A DNA stretch of 62,191 nucleotides from Mycolicibacterium stellerae (GTDB taxonomy: Bacteria > Actinomycetota > Actinomycetes > Mycobacteriales > Mycobacteriaceae): positions 1 to 62,191 of the forward strand of contig NZ_RARC01000039.1 of assembly GCF_003719305.1 (NCBI RefSeq), in the 5' to 3' direction. Below the pieces are notes generated by a model. The model ran no database searches, had not been told where the DNA came from, and saw only the letters and a program-made list of their open reading frames with translations. A program made the translations under genes and the position numbers. Position 1 is the first letter of the stretch; every line of letters starts with the position of its first letter. Shown here in pieces: positions 7,478 through 16,296 of the stretch.

Positions 7478-7819
7478 TCAACCCTCGTCGGGGACGCGGG
7501 CGCCTTGCAGCGCAACAGCTCTGGCCAGCCGCGCATATCGCAACTCTAGCTCCTTGAACCGCATATACGTGCTCAGCGTGGTGAACACGAACGCGATGAT
7601 CAACACGTAGCCGATCAGGTCCGCACCGCGGTCCACGCCAAGCCAATTCGCGACGACAGTGGTGTCATCCGGCCGCAGGACCGCATACACCGCCGCGATC
7701 ACGAACAGCACACCACCGACCTTCACCCACGCCTTGGTGCGCGCGCTCGTCCGCGACCGCAACAGGTAGACCAGCAGCGCGACGATCGACAGGATCAGAA
7801 GTGCCTGAATCCAATTCAT
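7478..7819 (-). CDS. DUF2304 membrane protein, PpgS partner (Rv3632-like)
   Basis: 113 codons. Three hydrophobic segments are visible (~5-20, ~33-48, ~68-85), then a charged helix ending in ARVPDEG. The ATG at 7819 overlaps the ppgS stop (ATGA). From the literature as I recall it, the M. tuberculosis counterpart Rv3632 is a small membrane protein that stimulates PpgS, the polyprenyl-phosphate GalNAc synthase that feeds galactosamine to arabinogalactan. Size, topology and adjacency fit. It is the last gene of the five-gene run from 15025. Confidence 0.8.
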   Translation of the reverse strand: MNWIQALLILSIVALLVYLLRSRTSARTKAWVKVGGVLFVIAAVYAVLRPDDTTVVANWLGVDRGADLIGYVLIIAFVFTTLSTYMRFKELELRYARLARAVALQGARVPDEG

Positions 7820-8517
7820 CGGGACAACCTCCCTCGCAGCAGCCCGTCGAACACGATGTTCACCCCGTTGAGCAACGGCTGACCTTTGGACTTCGAGTAA
7901 TCCGTGTAGAGGATCTCAACCGGCTCTTCGGCTACCCGCCAACGATTTTCGACGGCGAGCGCGATGAACTCGCTTGCGTGGCTCATCCCGCTCATCGTGA
8001 TGTTGAGCTCGTCGGCCACCTTCTTGTTGAAGACCCGAAGCCCGTTGTGCGCGTCGGTCAACCGCAGTTGCCGGCTGTTCGGGCTCAACAACGCCGCCGC
8101 ACGCAAGATGACCCGCTTCATGAAAGGCGGCTTGCTCACGTTCGGCTCGGCGAACCGTGTGCCGACCACCATGTCGACGTCGTCGGCGGACAACCGGTCG
8201 ATCATGGCGACGACGTCTTTCAGCCGGTGCTGGCCGTCCGCATCGAACGTCGCGAACACCTGCGCTCCGGGCTGCCTCCGGGCGTACTCGACGCCGGTCT
8301 GAATCGCCGCGCCCTGCCCGAGATTGACCGGATGCGAGACGACGTGGGCCCCCGCGCGCAGCGCCAGATCGCCAGTACCGTCCTTGCTGCCGTCGTCGAC
8401 GCAGACGACGTTGTCGAAGACCGAGCGAATGTCGCCGATGACGTCGCCGATGACGCTCGCCTCGTTATAGGCGGGGACGACGATCCAAACATCCTGGTAG
8501 CGCATATCGATGCGCAC
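7816..8517 (-). CDS. ppgS: GT2 polyprenyl-phospho-sugar synthase, PpgS-type
   Basis: 233 codons, GTG start at 8517 (an in-frame ATG four codons later is possible). It is a GT-A family 2 enzyme of the dolichol-phosphate-mannose synthase type: N-terminal VVPAYNEA, the metal-binding DADGQH motif at ~91, and FNKKVADEL near 178. The orthologue Rv3631 makes polyprenyl-phospho-N-acetylgalactosamine, precursor of the galactosamine decoration on arabinogalactan. No membrane segment is visible, in keeping with the need for the coupled DUF2304 partner. It starts 12 bp after the flippase-like gene. Confidence 0.85.
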   Translation of the reverse strand: MRIDMRYQDVWIVVPAYNEASVIGDVIGDIRSVFDNVVCVDDGSKDGTGDLALRAGAHVVSHPVNLGQGAAIQTGVEYARRQPGAQVFATFDADGQHRLKDVVAMIDRLSADDVDMVVGTRFAEPNVSKPPFMKRVILRAAALLSPNSRQLRLTDAHNGLRVFNKKVADELNITMSGMSHASEFIALAVENRWRVAEEPVEILYTDYSKSKGQPLLNGVNIVFDGLLRGRLSR

Positions 8518-8529
8518 TAAAATACACGC

Positions 8530-9774
8530 TCAGCGTATCGATCCCCTGGCAAGCGCCACCAGGTGCACGGCGATTCCCACCATCGGCCCACACAGCAGTG
8601 CGATCACCGTGCGGGTCTGCAGGCCGAGCGGCAGCAGCAACAACAGCATCGACGCCAACGTCGCGCCGATCCAACCCGCCGAATACGCGCGGTGCAGCGC
8701 CGCCGCCACCGTCGCCGCCCCCGTCAGCGTCAGCAGTGCGATCGCGATCGCCGCCGCGGTCAGCCATGCGAGCAAGCTACCGCTGGCGCGGTAGTCCTCG
8801 CCGAACGCCACCCTCAGCAGCCACGGCCCGAAAGTCCCGGCCGCGGCCACCCCCACCGCGCCCAATCCGGCGACTACCGCGGCCGGTGCCAGCAGGGCCC
8901 GCAGTCGCTCCGTGCGCTGGTCGACGAAGTGTGCGATCAGATTGCCCTGCATGGCCGTCAGGGGCACCAGCAGCGGCGCACGGGTCAGCGTCACGGCCAG
9001 GATCACCACGCCGCCCGCCGCACCCAGATCACCCGACGTCGCCTTGAGCAGCACCGGAAAACCCATCACCAGGATCGCGCTGGCACCGGCCGCCGCGATC
9101 GAATGCGCCGCGCCGCGCAGGAAGGTCACCGTCCCGCCGGGCGTCATCAGCGCCGCCGCCGCCCGCGTCGACGGTGAGGCCATCAACATGATCAGCCACG
9201 CCACCGCTCCGCCAACGGTCGCCCACAGATAGCCGACGAGCCCCCAACCGATCACGAAGGTGGTCGCCGCGACCGCCACCCGGATGCCCGCGTCGGTGAC
9301 CATGAGCGCCCCGTACTGCGTCCACCGCCCGACACCGGCCAGCATTCCCAGCAGGGTGGCGTGCAGACAGAACCCCGCGAGCCCCACACTCAACAGCGCG
9401 ACGCTGAGCCACCGCGACTCGACGAAGACGTGTCCCGACCACAGCGGCGAACTGGCGGCGATCACCACCGCCGCGACCACACCGACCATCGCCGCCACCC
9501 GCATGGGGTGCGTGCGTGGGCCCGACGCGATCTCGACGTAGCCGGTCGCCCGCACTTCGCGCGTCGCTTCCTGCAACAGACCGTTGGCCGCCCCAGTCAC
9601 CAACCCGAACGCACCCCAGAACACGCCGAACACCGAGAAGCCGGCCGGTTCGAGGTCGCGCGCGGCGAGGTACAACACCGCATACCCACACAGCGCGGTG
9701 ATGGCGGTGGCGACGCCGACGCGGGCGACGCTGCCGCGGGTGATCGGGCCGGTGGGGGTGGCCGCGTCGGTCAC
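8530..9774 (-). CDS. Polytopic membrane protein, Wzx/MATE flippase-like (Rv3630-like)
   Basis: 414 codons from GTG 9774, which overlaps the peptidase stop codon (GTGA); an open frame continues further upstream but only inside the peptidase gene. About 12 hydrophobic segments cover nearly the whole length, the topology of polysaccharide flippases/exporters. No enzyme motif is visible. M. tuberculosis Rv3630 occupies the same place beside ppgS. Two substrates are plausible: the polyprenyl-phosphate sugar made by PpgS, or the product of the polylysine-synthetase-like gene two genes upstream. Context supports transport; the substrate is inference. Confidence 0.75.
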   Translation of the reverse strand: MTDAATPTGPITRGSVARVGVATAITALCGYAVLYLAARDLEPAGFSVFGVFWGAFGLVTGAANGLLQEATREVRATGYVEIASGPRTHPMRVAAMVGVVAAVVIAASSPLWSGHVFVESRWLSVALLSVGLAGFCLHATLLGMLAGVGRWTQYGALMVTDAGIRVAVAATTFVIGWGLVGYLWATVGGAVAWLIMLMASPSTRAAAALMTPGGTVTFLRGAAHSIAAAGASAILVMGFPVLLKATSGDLGAAGGVVILAVTLTRAPLLVPLTAMQGNLIAHFVDQRTERLRALLAPAAVVAGLGAVGVAAAGTFGPWLLRVAFGEDYRASGSLLAWLTAAAIAIALLTLTGAATVAAALHRAYSAGWIGATLASMLLLLLPLGLQTRTVIALLCGPMVGIAVHLVALARGSIR

Positions 9775-11099
9775 AACGCCGGCACGTCCGTGGAGTACAG
9801 CCACGCATCCCACAGCGGGCGCAGTGACACATCTGCGTAATTGGCCGCCAGACCGGTGAAGTCGTCGGTCACTGCGGTCGAGTGGCGGTGCCGCGTCATC
9901 CAATCCTGCAGCAGCGCAAAGAAGTCATCGTCACCGATGGCCTGTCGCAGAGCATGAAGGGTGAGCGCGCCGCGCTTGTACACCCGGTCGTCGAACATGT
10001 CGCGCGGGCCGGGATCGGACAGCAGCAGATTCTGCGGCGAATCGACCAGCCGCTGGTAGTAGTGCTGCGCCCACTCGTCGGCGGTCTGGCCGCCCGATTC
10101 CTCCGACCACAGCCACTCGGCATAACAGGCGAAGCCCTCGTGCAGCCAGATGTCGCGCCACCGCCGGGCAGTCACCGAATTGCCGAACCATTGATGCGCC
10201 AACTCGTGGGCGATCAACCGCTCCGAGCCACCGCTGCCGTCGCAATGGTTGGCACCGAAAATCGAAATACCTTGCGCCTCAAGCGGTATCTCCAAATCGT
10301 CGTCGGTAACGACGACCGTGTAACCGGTCGACAGCGGATACGGCCCGAAGCGCTTGACGAACAGCTTCATCATCTGCGGCTGCCTGCCGAAGTCATGGTC
10401 GAAGTTCCGCTTCAGCCGAGCAGGCAACGCTGCGTGTATCGGCACAGGTGTTTTCTGCAGCCGGTACGACTCGTACACGCCGATCTGAAGGGTGGCCAGA
10501 TAGGTGGACGTCGGCTCGGCGAGCTCGTAGGTCCATGTCGTCATCGCCGCCCGCGTGCGCCGGGACTTCAACTCGCCGTTGGCAATCGCCCGGTACGGAT
10601 TCTCAGTGGCGATCTGGATGCGATAGCTGGCCTTCGAGCTGGGGTGGTCGTCACATGGAAACCACGACGCGGCGCCGTTGGGCTGCCCCGCAACCAGCAC
10701 GCCTTCGGTCAATTCCTCGAAACCGACCTCGCCCCACAGGGACCGGACGGGTCGCGGCGTGCCGCCGTAGCGGACCTCGATGGTCATCGCCGCTCCCGCA
10801 GGCAATTTCGAGGACAACGTGATGCGCAGCTTGCCGCTCGAGCAGCTGAATGCGGCGGGCCGACGTCCGTTCACCGACACCTTCGTCACCGCGAGCGCAC
10901 TGGAGAGATCCAGCGTGAAGGTTCGTAGTTCGGCAAGGGTGACGGCGGTGATCGTCGCCGAGCCCGCGAGCCGGTTGATCGCGACCTTGTACTCCAGATC
11001 GAGTTCGTAGCGTGACACCCGGTAGCCGAAGTTGCCGTTGTGGGGCAGATACGGGTCGATGACCGGAACTTTCTTCGCCGCCTTCTTCAATCGGCTCAC
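9771..11099 (-). CDS. M1-family zinc metallopeptidase
   Basis: 442 codons from GTG 11099, which overlaps the NRPS stop (GTGA). Gluzincin signature: HELAH at 298-302 with the third zinc ligand E321 after 18 residues, inside WLHEGFACYAEW. The usual aminopeptidase GxMEN motif is replaced by PLEAQG (~272-277), so exopeptidase behaviour may differ. The N-terminal half is the beta-rich M1 saddle. No signal peptide is seen. As I recall, epsilon-poly-lysine-degrading enzymes of Streptomyces (Pld) are M1 peptidases and M1 genes often sit beside pls; direct coupling here points to trimming or degrading the synthetase product, or to self-resistance. Confidence 0.85.
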   Translation of the reverse strand: MSRLKKAAKKVPVIDPYLPHNGNFGYRVSRYELDLEYKVAINRLAGSATITAVTLAELRTFTLDLSSALAVTKVSVNGRRPAAFSCSSGKLRITLSSKLPAGAAMTIEVRYGGTPRPVRSLWGEVGFEELTEGVLVAGQPNGAASWFPCDDHPSSKASYRIQIATENPYRAIANGELKSRRTRAAMTTWTYELAEPTSTYLATLQIGVYESYRLQKTPVPIHAALPARLKRNFDHDFGRQPQMMKLFVKRFGPYPLSTGYTVVVTDDDLEIPLEAQGISIFGANHCDGSGGSERLIAHELAHQWFGNSVTARRWRDIWLHEGFACYAEWLWSEESGGQTADEWAQHYYQRLVDSPQNLLLSDPGPRDMFDDRVYKRGALTLHALRQAIGDDDFFALLQDWMTRHRHSTAVTDDFTGLAANYADVSLRPLWDAWLYSTDVPAL

Positions 11100-14000
11100 G
11101 CGGCGGTGTCCTCGGGCGCCTTCTCCGGCACGTCGGCACCGCGCTTCTTGCCGAACGCATTCCACGGAGCGATCGGGTTGCCCTGCCACCGGGTCGACGG
11201 TGGAACCTCGTCACCGCGCATCACCAACGACGCCGGCCCGACGGTGGATCCGGCACCGAGGCGTGCCGCGGGCAGCGCCACACAATGCGGCCCCAACGTC
11301 GAACCCTCCTCGAGAACGACGGTGTCCATCCGCATCACCCGGTCGTGGAACAGGTGTGTCTGCACGACGCAGCCACGGTTGACGGTGGCACCCCGCTCGA
11401 GCGTGACGAGATCCGCCTCGGGCAGCCAGTAGGACTCACACCAGACACCCCGACCGATCTTCGCCCCCAGTGCCCGCAGCCACAGGTTCATCACCGGCGT
11501 TCCGGTGGCGGCCTTGGCGAACCAGGGTCCCGCGACGGTTTCGACGAAGGTGTCCGAGACCTCGTTGCGCCAGACGAACGCCGACCACAGCGGATGCTCG
11601 ACAGCCCGGATACGGCCCACCACAACCCATTTCGCAATCACCGCGATGGTACCCGCAACCGCTCCTGCGACCAGCAGAACGACGCCGCTGCCAAGGGTCG
11701 CCCACAGGTAACCGAACTCGACGATCAGCGCCTGCAACGCGAAGAGCACGCCAACGCCGATCGCGAACGTCACGATCACCGGCACCAGCCGGCACGTCTC
11801 CACGAAGCCCCGCATGACCTTGAGGCGGGTCGGCGGATGGAAGGTGCGCAGCGCATCGGCGGCGGTTGGCTGGCGGCGCAACCGAATCGGTGGGCTGCCC
11901 AGCCACGACGACCCCGCCTTCGATTTGGGCGGGGCTGCAGACAACACCGCGACCAGGCCGTCGTCGGGCACCTTGCGCCCGGGCTGCGTGATCCCGGAAT
12001 TGCCGAGGAACGCCCGCTTTCCGATCGTCGCCCCTGCGACGTGAATCCAGCCGCCGCCGAGCTCGTAGGACGCCACCATGGTGTCGTCGGCCAGGAATGC
12101 GCTGTCCTCGATCGTGGTGAACTTCGGCGTCAGCAAGGCCGTGGAGATCTCGGTGCCGCGGCCGACCTTCGCCCCGAGCACCCGCAACCAGGTCGGCGTG
12201 AGAAGGCTGGCGTACAGCGGGAACAGGTAGTGGCGGGCGGCATCCATCAGGCGTTCGGTCGCCCATATCTGCCAGCCCGACCGGCTGCGGACCGGGTGGT
12301 ATCCCTCGTGCAGCCACAGCGAGAGCACCCGCACCCCGACGACTGTCAGCGTCGCGTAGACAACCAGCGCGACAAGCGTCGCGACCGGGATCCACACCAG
12401 TGCCCGCATCGCGGCGTCGGTCAGCGACGCGGAGTCTCTGATCGCCCAGCCGATCACGGCCAGCCCACAGCCAAGCGCAGCAAGGGGTAAGGCGCCCAAC
12501 AGCATCGACGTCACTCCGTAGACCAGCACCCACAGTGGCGCCCTGCCGGGGCGTTCCTCCGGCCACGGATGGCGGGCCTTGCCGGACTTCACCGCGGGCG
12601 AACCCTTCCAGTACTGCCCCTTCTTCACCCGGTCGACCACGCCAGAGCCGGGGGCCACGTCGGCGTTCTTCCCGACCGTGGCGCCAGGCAGCAGCGTCGT
12701 ACGCGCACCGATGGTGCAGTCATTGCCGATCGTGATGGTGCCGACATGGAAATGGTCGCCGTCGATCCAGTGCCCGGACAGGTCCACCTCCGGCTCGATC
12801 GAGCTTCGGTGGCCAAGGGTGAGCATCCCCGTCACCGGAGGCGCCGAATGCAGGTCGACGCCCTTGCCTACCTTGTTGCCCAAAGCCCGGGCGTAGTACA
12901 CCATCCACGGCGCGCCTGCCAGGTTCTCCGCACCGCTGGCGTCGGCGAGCCGCTCGGCGATCCAGACCCGGAGGTGCACCGAACCGCCGCGACGGTACGT
13001 GCCCGGTCTCAGGGAGCCGACCAGTATTCGGGCGCACAGCACCGCGATGCCCATCCGCCCCAAAGGCGCGACGAACAATACAAACCCGCCGAGGATCCAC
13101 CACCAGTTGATGGGGATTAACCACGACACCGGGCTGACGGCCGCTGCGACATTGTTGATCAGCGCCAGCCACACCACCCACTGCAGGCCGGTCAGCGTGG
13201 CCAACGGCAGCGACATCGCAACCTGAAAGGCCTGCGACAGCAACGGCATCGGCCGCACCCGCCTCGTCTCGACCTTCGGGGGCGGGGCCATCTCGTCGAG
13301 GAAACCGGCCAGCGAACCCAGCCGCGGGTGGTCGTAGAGGTCGGCGACCGTCACCTGCGGGTAGCGCTCGCGCAGCGCGGCGACCAGCTGCGCCGCCGAC
13401 AACGAGCCACCACCGAGCGCGAAGAAGTCGGCCTCGGGACCGTCGACGGATGCCGCCAGCACGCCGCGCCACAGCCCAGCCAGCCAGCCCATCGTGCCGC
13501 CGAGATCAGGTGCCCCCTCGTCGGGACCGCCGGCGACTGGCCACGGCAACGCATCCCGGTCCACCTTTCCCGACGTGCGGGTCGGCAGCTCGTCGAGGAG
13601 CACCAGCCGGGGCACCAGCGCAGCGGGCAGGGACTCCGCCAGCGTCGTGCGGGCCGCGGCCAGGTCGAAGGCGGGGTCGGCGCTGGCGATGTAACCGACG
13701 AGCAGCGGGGTGCCGCTCGCCGTCCGCCGCACCGCGGCGGCGCCGCCGCTGACACCGGGCAGATGCACCAGCGCCGCGTCGACCTCGCCCAGCTCGATGC
13801 GCCGTCCGCCGACCTTCACCTGATCGTCGGCGCGGCCGCAGAAAAACAGGCCGTCACGCTCGAGGCGCACCAGATCGCCGCTGCGGTAGGCGCGGTTCCA
13901 GTCCAGCGTGGGCATCGGCGCGTACTTCTCGGCGTCCTTGTCGGGGTCCAGGTAGCGGGCCAGACCGACGCCGCCGATCACCAGCTCTCCGACTTCGCCG

Positions 14001-15025
14001 ACCGCCACCGGCGCGCCGTCCTTGCCGACGACGGCCAGGTCCCAGCCCGGCAGCGGCAGCCCGATGCTGACGGGTCCGGTGCCGTCCAGCCTGGCCGCGC
14101 ATGCGACGACGGTGGCCTCGGTCGGTCCGTAGGTGTTCCACACCTCGCGACCCGCGGAGTCCGGTCCCGCAGCCAACCGCTCCGCCAGCTCCGGCGGGCA
14201 GGCCTCGCCGCCGAAGATCAGCAGCCGCACCGCCTCCAGCGCCTCGGCAGGCCACAACGCGGCCAGCGTCGGCACCGTCGACACCACGGTGATGTCCTTG
14301 GATACCAGCCACGGCCCGAGATCCATCCCGCTGCGCACCAGCGAGCGCGGAGCAGGCACCAGGCATGCGCCGTTACGCCAGGCCAGCCACATCTCCTCGC
14401 AGGACGCGTCGAACGCCACCGACAACCCGGCCAGCACCCGGTCACCGGGTCCAATTGGATTGTCCTGCAAGAACATCCGCGCTTCGGCATCGACGAACGC
14501 GGCGGCGTTGCGATGGGTGACCGCGACGCCCTTTGGGGTTCCTGTCGAACCGGACGTGAAGATGATCCACGCGTCATCGCGACCCAGCGGCGCCGCTGCA
14601 CGCCAGCCGCGGGACTCGCCCGCTCCTCGGGTCAAGCCCGCCTCGGTGATCACGCCGACGACGTTGGCCTCCCCGAACACCAGGGCGGCGCGTTCGTCGG
14701 GGTCGTCGGCGTCGACCGGCACATAGGCGGCACCGGTGGCGAGGGTGGCAAGGATCGCCACGTACAGGGCGTAACTGCCCGACGGCATGCGGATACCGAT
14801 GCGATCGCCGCGGCCGATCCCGCGGGCCGCCAGCCACGCGACGCTGTCCTCGATGTCGGTGATCAGTTCGCTGTAGGTCAGTTGGACGGAGCCGTCGTCG
14901 ATGGCGGCCGCGTCGGGGTAGCGCGCCGCCGTGTCGTAGAGGATGTCGACCAGCGTGCGCGGTGCAGGGGCGTACGGCGAGAGCAGGTACTGCTCAGGTA
15001 CCTCAGGCGGAAAATCCCCAGTCAC
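11096..15025 (-). CDS. Pls/PosA-type single-module NRPS with membrane-bound tandem C-terminal domains
   Basis: 1309 codons, GTG start at 15025 with no clear ribosome site. Adenylation domain ~25-490 (TSGSTGTPKG at 157-166, NTYGPTE at 297-303, RSGDLV at ~381, SGKVDRD near 486); carrier domain ~510-575 with phosphopantetheine Ser541 (LGGGSL). The rest has three pairs of membrane segments (~600-670, ~830-905, ~1080-1135), alternating with three soluble hexapeptide-repeat (left-handed beta-helix) regions (~720-800, ~945-1040, ~1185-1290). This is the layout of epsilon-poly-L-lysine synthetase Pls, which builds isopeptide-linked polyamino acids without a classical condensation domain. It heads a run with an M1 peptidase and a flippase-like gene. 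Product unknown. Confidence 0.9.
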   Translation of the reverse strand: MTGDFPPEVPEQYLLSPYAPAPRTLVDILYDTAARYPDAAAIDDGSVQLTYSELITDIEDSVAWLAARGIGRGDRIGIRMPSGSYALYVAILATLATGAAYVPVDADDPDERAALVFGEANVVGVITEAGLTRGAGESRGWRAAAPLGRDDAWIIFTSGSTGTPKGVAVTHRNAAAFVDAEARMFLQDNPIGPGDRVLAGLSVAFDASCEEMWLAWRNGACLVPAPRSLVRSGMDLGPWLVSKDITVVSTVPTLAALWPAEALEAVRLLIFGGEACPPELAERLAAGPDSAGREVWNTYGPTEATVVACAARLDGTGPVSIGLPLPGWDLAVVGKDGAPVAVGEVGELVIGGVGLARYLDPDKDAEKYAPMPTLDWNRAYRSGDLVRLERDGLFFCGRADDQVKVGGRRIELGEVDAALVHLPGVSGGAAAVRRTASGTPLLVGYIASADPAFDLAAARTTLAESLPAALVPRLVLLDELPTRTSGKVDRDALPWPVAGGPDEGAPDLGGTMGWLAGLWRGVLAASVDGPEADFFALGGGSLSAAQLVAALRERYPQVTVADLYDHPRLGSLAGFLDEMAPPPKVETRRVRPMPLLSQAFQVAMSLPLATLTGLQWVVWLALINNVAAAVSPVSWLIPINWWWILGGFVLFVAPLGRMGIAVLCARILVGSLRPGTYRRGGSVHLRVWIAERLADASGAENLAGAPWMVYYARALGNKVGKGVDLHSAPPVTGMLTLGHRSSIEPEVDLSGHWIDGDHFHVGTITIGNDCTIGARTTLLPGATVGKNADVAPGSGVVDRVKKGQYWKGSPAVKSGKARHPWPEERPGRAPLWVLVYGVTSMLLGALPLAALGCGLAVIGWAIRDSASLTDAAMRALVWIPVATLVALVVYATLTVVGVRVLSLWLHEGYHPVRSRSGWQIWATERLMDAARHYLFPLYASLLTPTWLRVLGAKVGRGTEISTALLTPKFTTIEDSAFLADDTMVASYELGGGWIHVAGATIGKRAFLGNSGITQPGRKVPDDGLVAVLSAAPPKSKAGSSWLGSPPIRLRRQPTAADALRTFHPPTRLKVMRGFVETCRLVPVIVTFAIGVGVLFALQALIVEFGYLWATLGSGVVLLVAGAVAGTIAVIAKWVVVGRIRAVEHPLWSAFVWRNEVSDTFVETVAGPWFAKAATGTPVMNLWLRALGAKIGRGVWCESYWLPEADLVTLERGATVNRGCVVQTHLFHDRVMRMDTVVLEEGSTLGPHCVALPAARLGAGSTVGPASLVMRGDEVPPSTRWQGNPIAPWNAFGKKRGADVPEKAPEDTAA

Positions 15026-15172
15026 GCCTACAACGTACTAACCGTCGGCGGCGGCGCGTCCGAGCCTGACGCGGCGCGTGACAAATCGCCCGAAAGTTTC
15101 GCGGGGGCCATGCTTGGATTCTCGCTGAGCGCAACCGTTGTCGGCGGGCGATCGCGCTCCTAACGTGTCGGC

Positions 15173-15592
15173 GTGAGAAGCAGACGTGACCGGGGGCTGC
15201 GGCTCTTCGTGGCCGACGCGTCGGGTGACAACTGGAGCGAGCTGACGTCCGGTGACACCGCGGCGGTGCGGATGGCGGCCCCCGACCTGCAGCAGGCCCG
15301 ACGCGCGCGCGGGCGCATCTCCGACGACGTCGCGGTGATCCTCGATATCACCGTTGCGGTCGCCGCCGACTTCCGCTCCGCGCACGCTGCGATGCCCCTG
15401 CTGGACGACGACACCCTGCACTACGCGGGCACCATCGACGGGCTGGCCAGCCTTGTCGCCGACATCTTCATCGCCGAGGTGGCCGACGGCGTCACCTTCA
15501 TTCCGGCCTCGCCGGAGCAGGACATGCAGCGCGTGGCCGACGCGGCGCTGGACCGCATCGCCCGTCGTCTGCCGCGCTTGGGCGCGGCCTGA
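15173..15592 (+). CDS. Hypothetical actinobacterial protein
   Basis: 139 codons from GTG 15173. Soluble, acidic, no signal peptide. Alternating strands and helices are suggested by the ISDDVAVILDITVAVA and FRSAHAAMP segments, and the C-terminus is a helix ending in RRLPRLGAA. It is divergent from the NRPS, with 147 bp between starts, so the two may share a control region. I do not recognise a family. Confidence 0.55.
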   Translation: MRSRRDRGLRLFVADASGDNWSELTSGDTAAVRMAAPDLQQARRARGRISDDVAVILDITVAVAADFRSAHAAMPLLDDDTLHYAGTIDGLASLVADIFIAEVADGVTFIPASPEQDMQRVADAALDRIARRLPRLGAA

Positions 15593-15596
15593 CCGG

Positions 15597-16289
15597 TTAC
15601 GCCTCGAGCTCTCCGGCGAGCTTGCGCTCGATGCTGGCCCTGGTGGCAGCAGGCAGCGCGAGGATCCCCTCGAGCTCGGCCCTGGCCCGGGTGTAGGCGT
15701 TCTGCCGCTCCTGGGGCGTCGCGCCGTCGTCCTCGGCCAGCCTGAGCAGGTTCTGGGCCCGCGCGATGCGCTGCTGGTCCTCGCTGGAGAACGTGCTGCG
15801 CCGCAGCCGGATCGCCTCGGCCTCTGCGACGTCGAATGAGGTCACGTAGTCGTGCACGGCGTCGCGGTACTCCAGCTGCGCCTCGCGGTCGCCGTCGAGA
15901 TCGTTGGCATTGTCGGGGCGAAGCAGATCGGCTCGCCGCCGCGCCTTGTGGAATTCGATCGTCAGCGGGTTGCGCATGTCCGTCATCAACGGGAAGTCGA
16001 GAAGCTTGGCGACGTCGATCTCGTACTCGAGCCAGCGAGCGTCGGTCTCGCCGTGCTTCTTGATGACCCTCGTCAGCTCGCGCCGGTTCTTGATCTCGTT
16101 GGTCTGCGAACGACCGGCGGCTTCGGCGACGGCGATCTTGGTCTGCTGCTTGATCCGGTAACGCTCCAGCCTGCGTTCGGCGCGCCGCTCATTGGCTGCC
16201 GCGACCGCCCGCACCCCGCCGCCCACCATGCCTGCGAGCGGAAAGATCAGCCACCAGAAGTGGAAGAGATTCTCCACACGCCCCAGCAT
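15597..16289 (-). CDS. Membrane-anchored coiled-coil hypothetical protein
   Basis: 230 codons. One membrane segment near the N-terminus (~8-32, FWWLIFPLAGMVGGG) is followed by a strongly charged Arg/Glu-rich helix (~33-75) and a mostly helical cytoplasmic part to the end. No catalytic motif. It lies 7 bp downstream of the serine esterase gene and is probably co-transcribed with it. Family not recognised; actinobacterial membrane proteins of this build often have unknown roles at the envelope. Confidence 0.6.
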   Translation of the reverse strand: MLGRVENLFHFWWLIFPLAGMVGGGVRAVAAANERRAERRLERYRIKQQTKIAVAEAAGRSQTNEIKNRRELTRVIKKHGETDARWLEYEIDVAKLLDFPLMTDMRNPLTIEFHKARRRADLLRPDNANDLDGDREAQLEYRDAVHDYVTSFDVAEAEAIRLRRSTFSSEDQQRIARAQNLLRLAEDDGATPQERQNAYTRARAELEGILALPAATRASIERKLAGELEA

Positions 16290-16296
16290 GCCACCG

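Noticed and set aside
6279..7610. 443-codon plus-strand open frame opposite toxin 2
   Set aside because: The same product appears opposite toxin 1 because the DNA is repeated; the sense frame has export and toxin domains coupled to immunity.
13328..15163. 611-codon plus-strand open frame opposite the NRPS
   Set aside because: It lies within the antisense of the A and carrier domains; no recognisable fold and biased composition.
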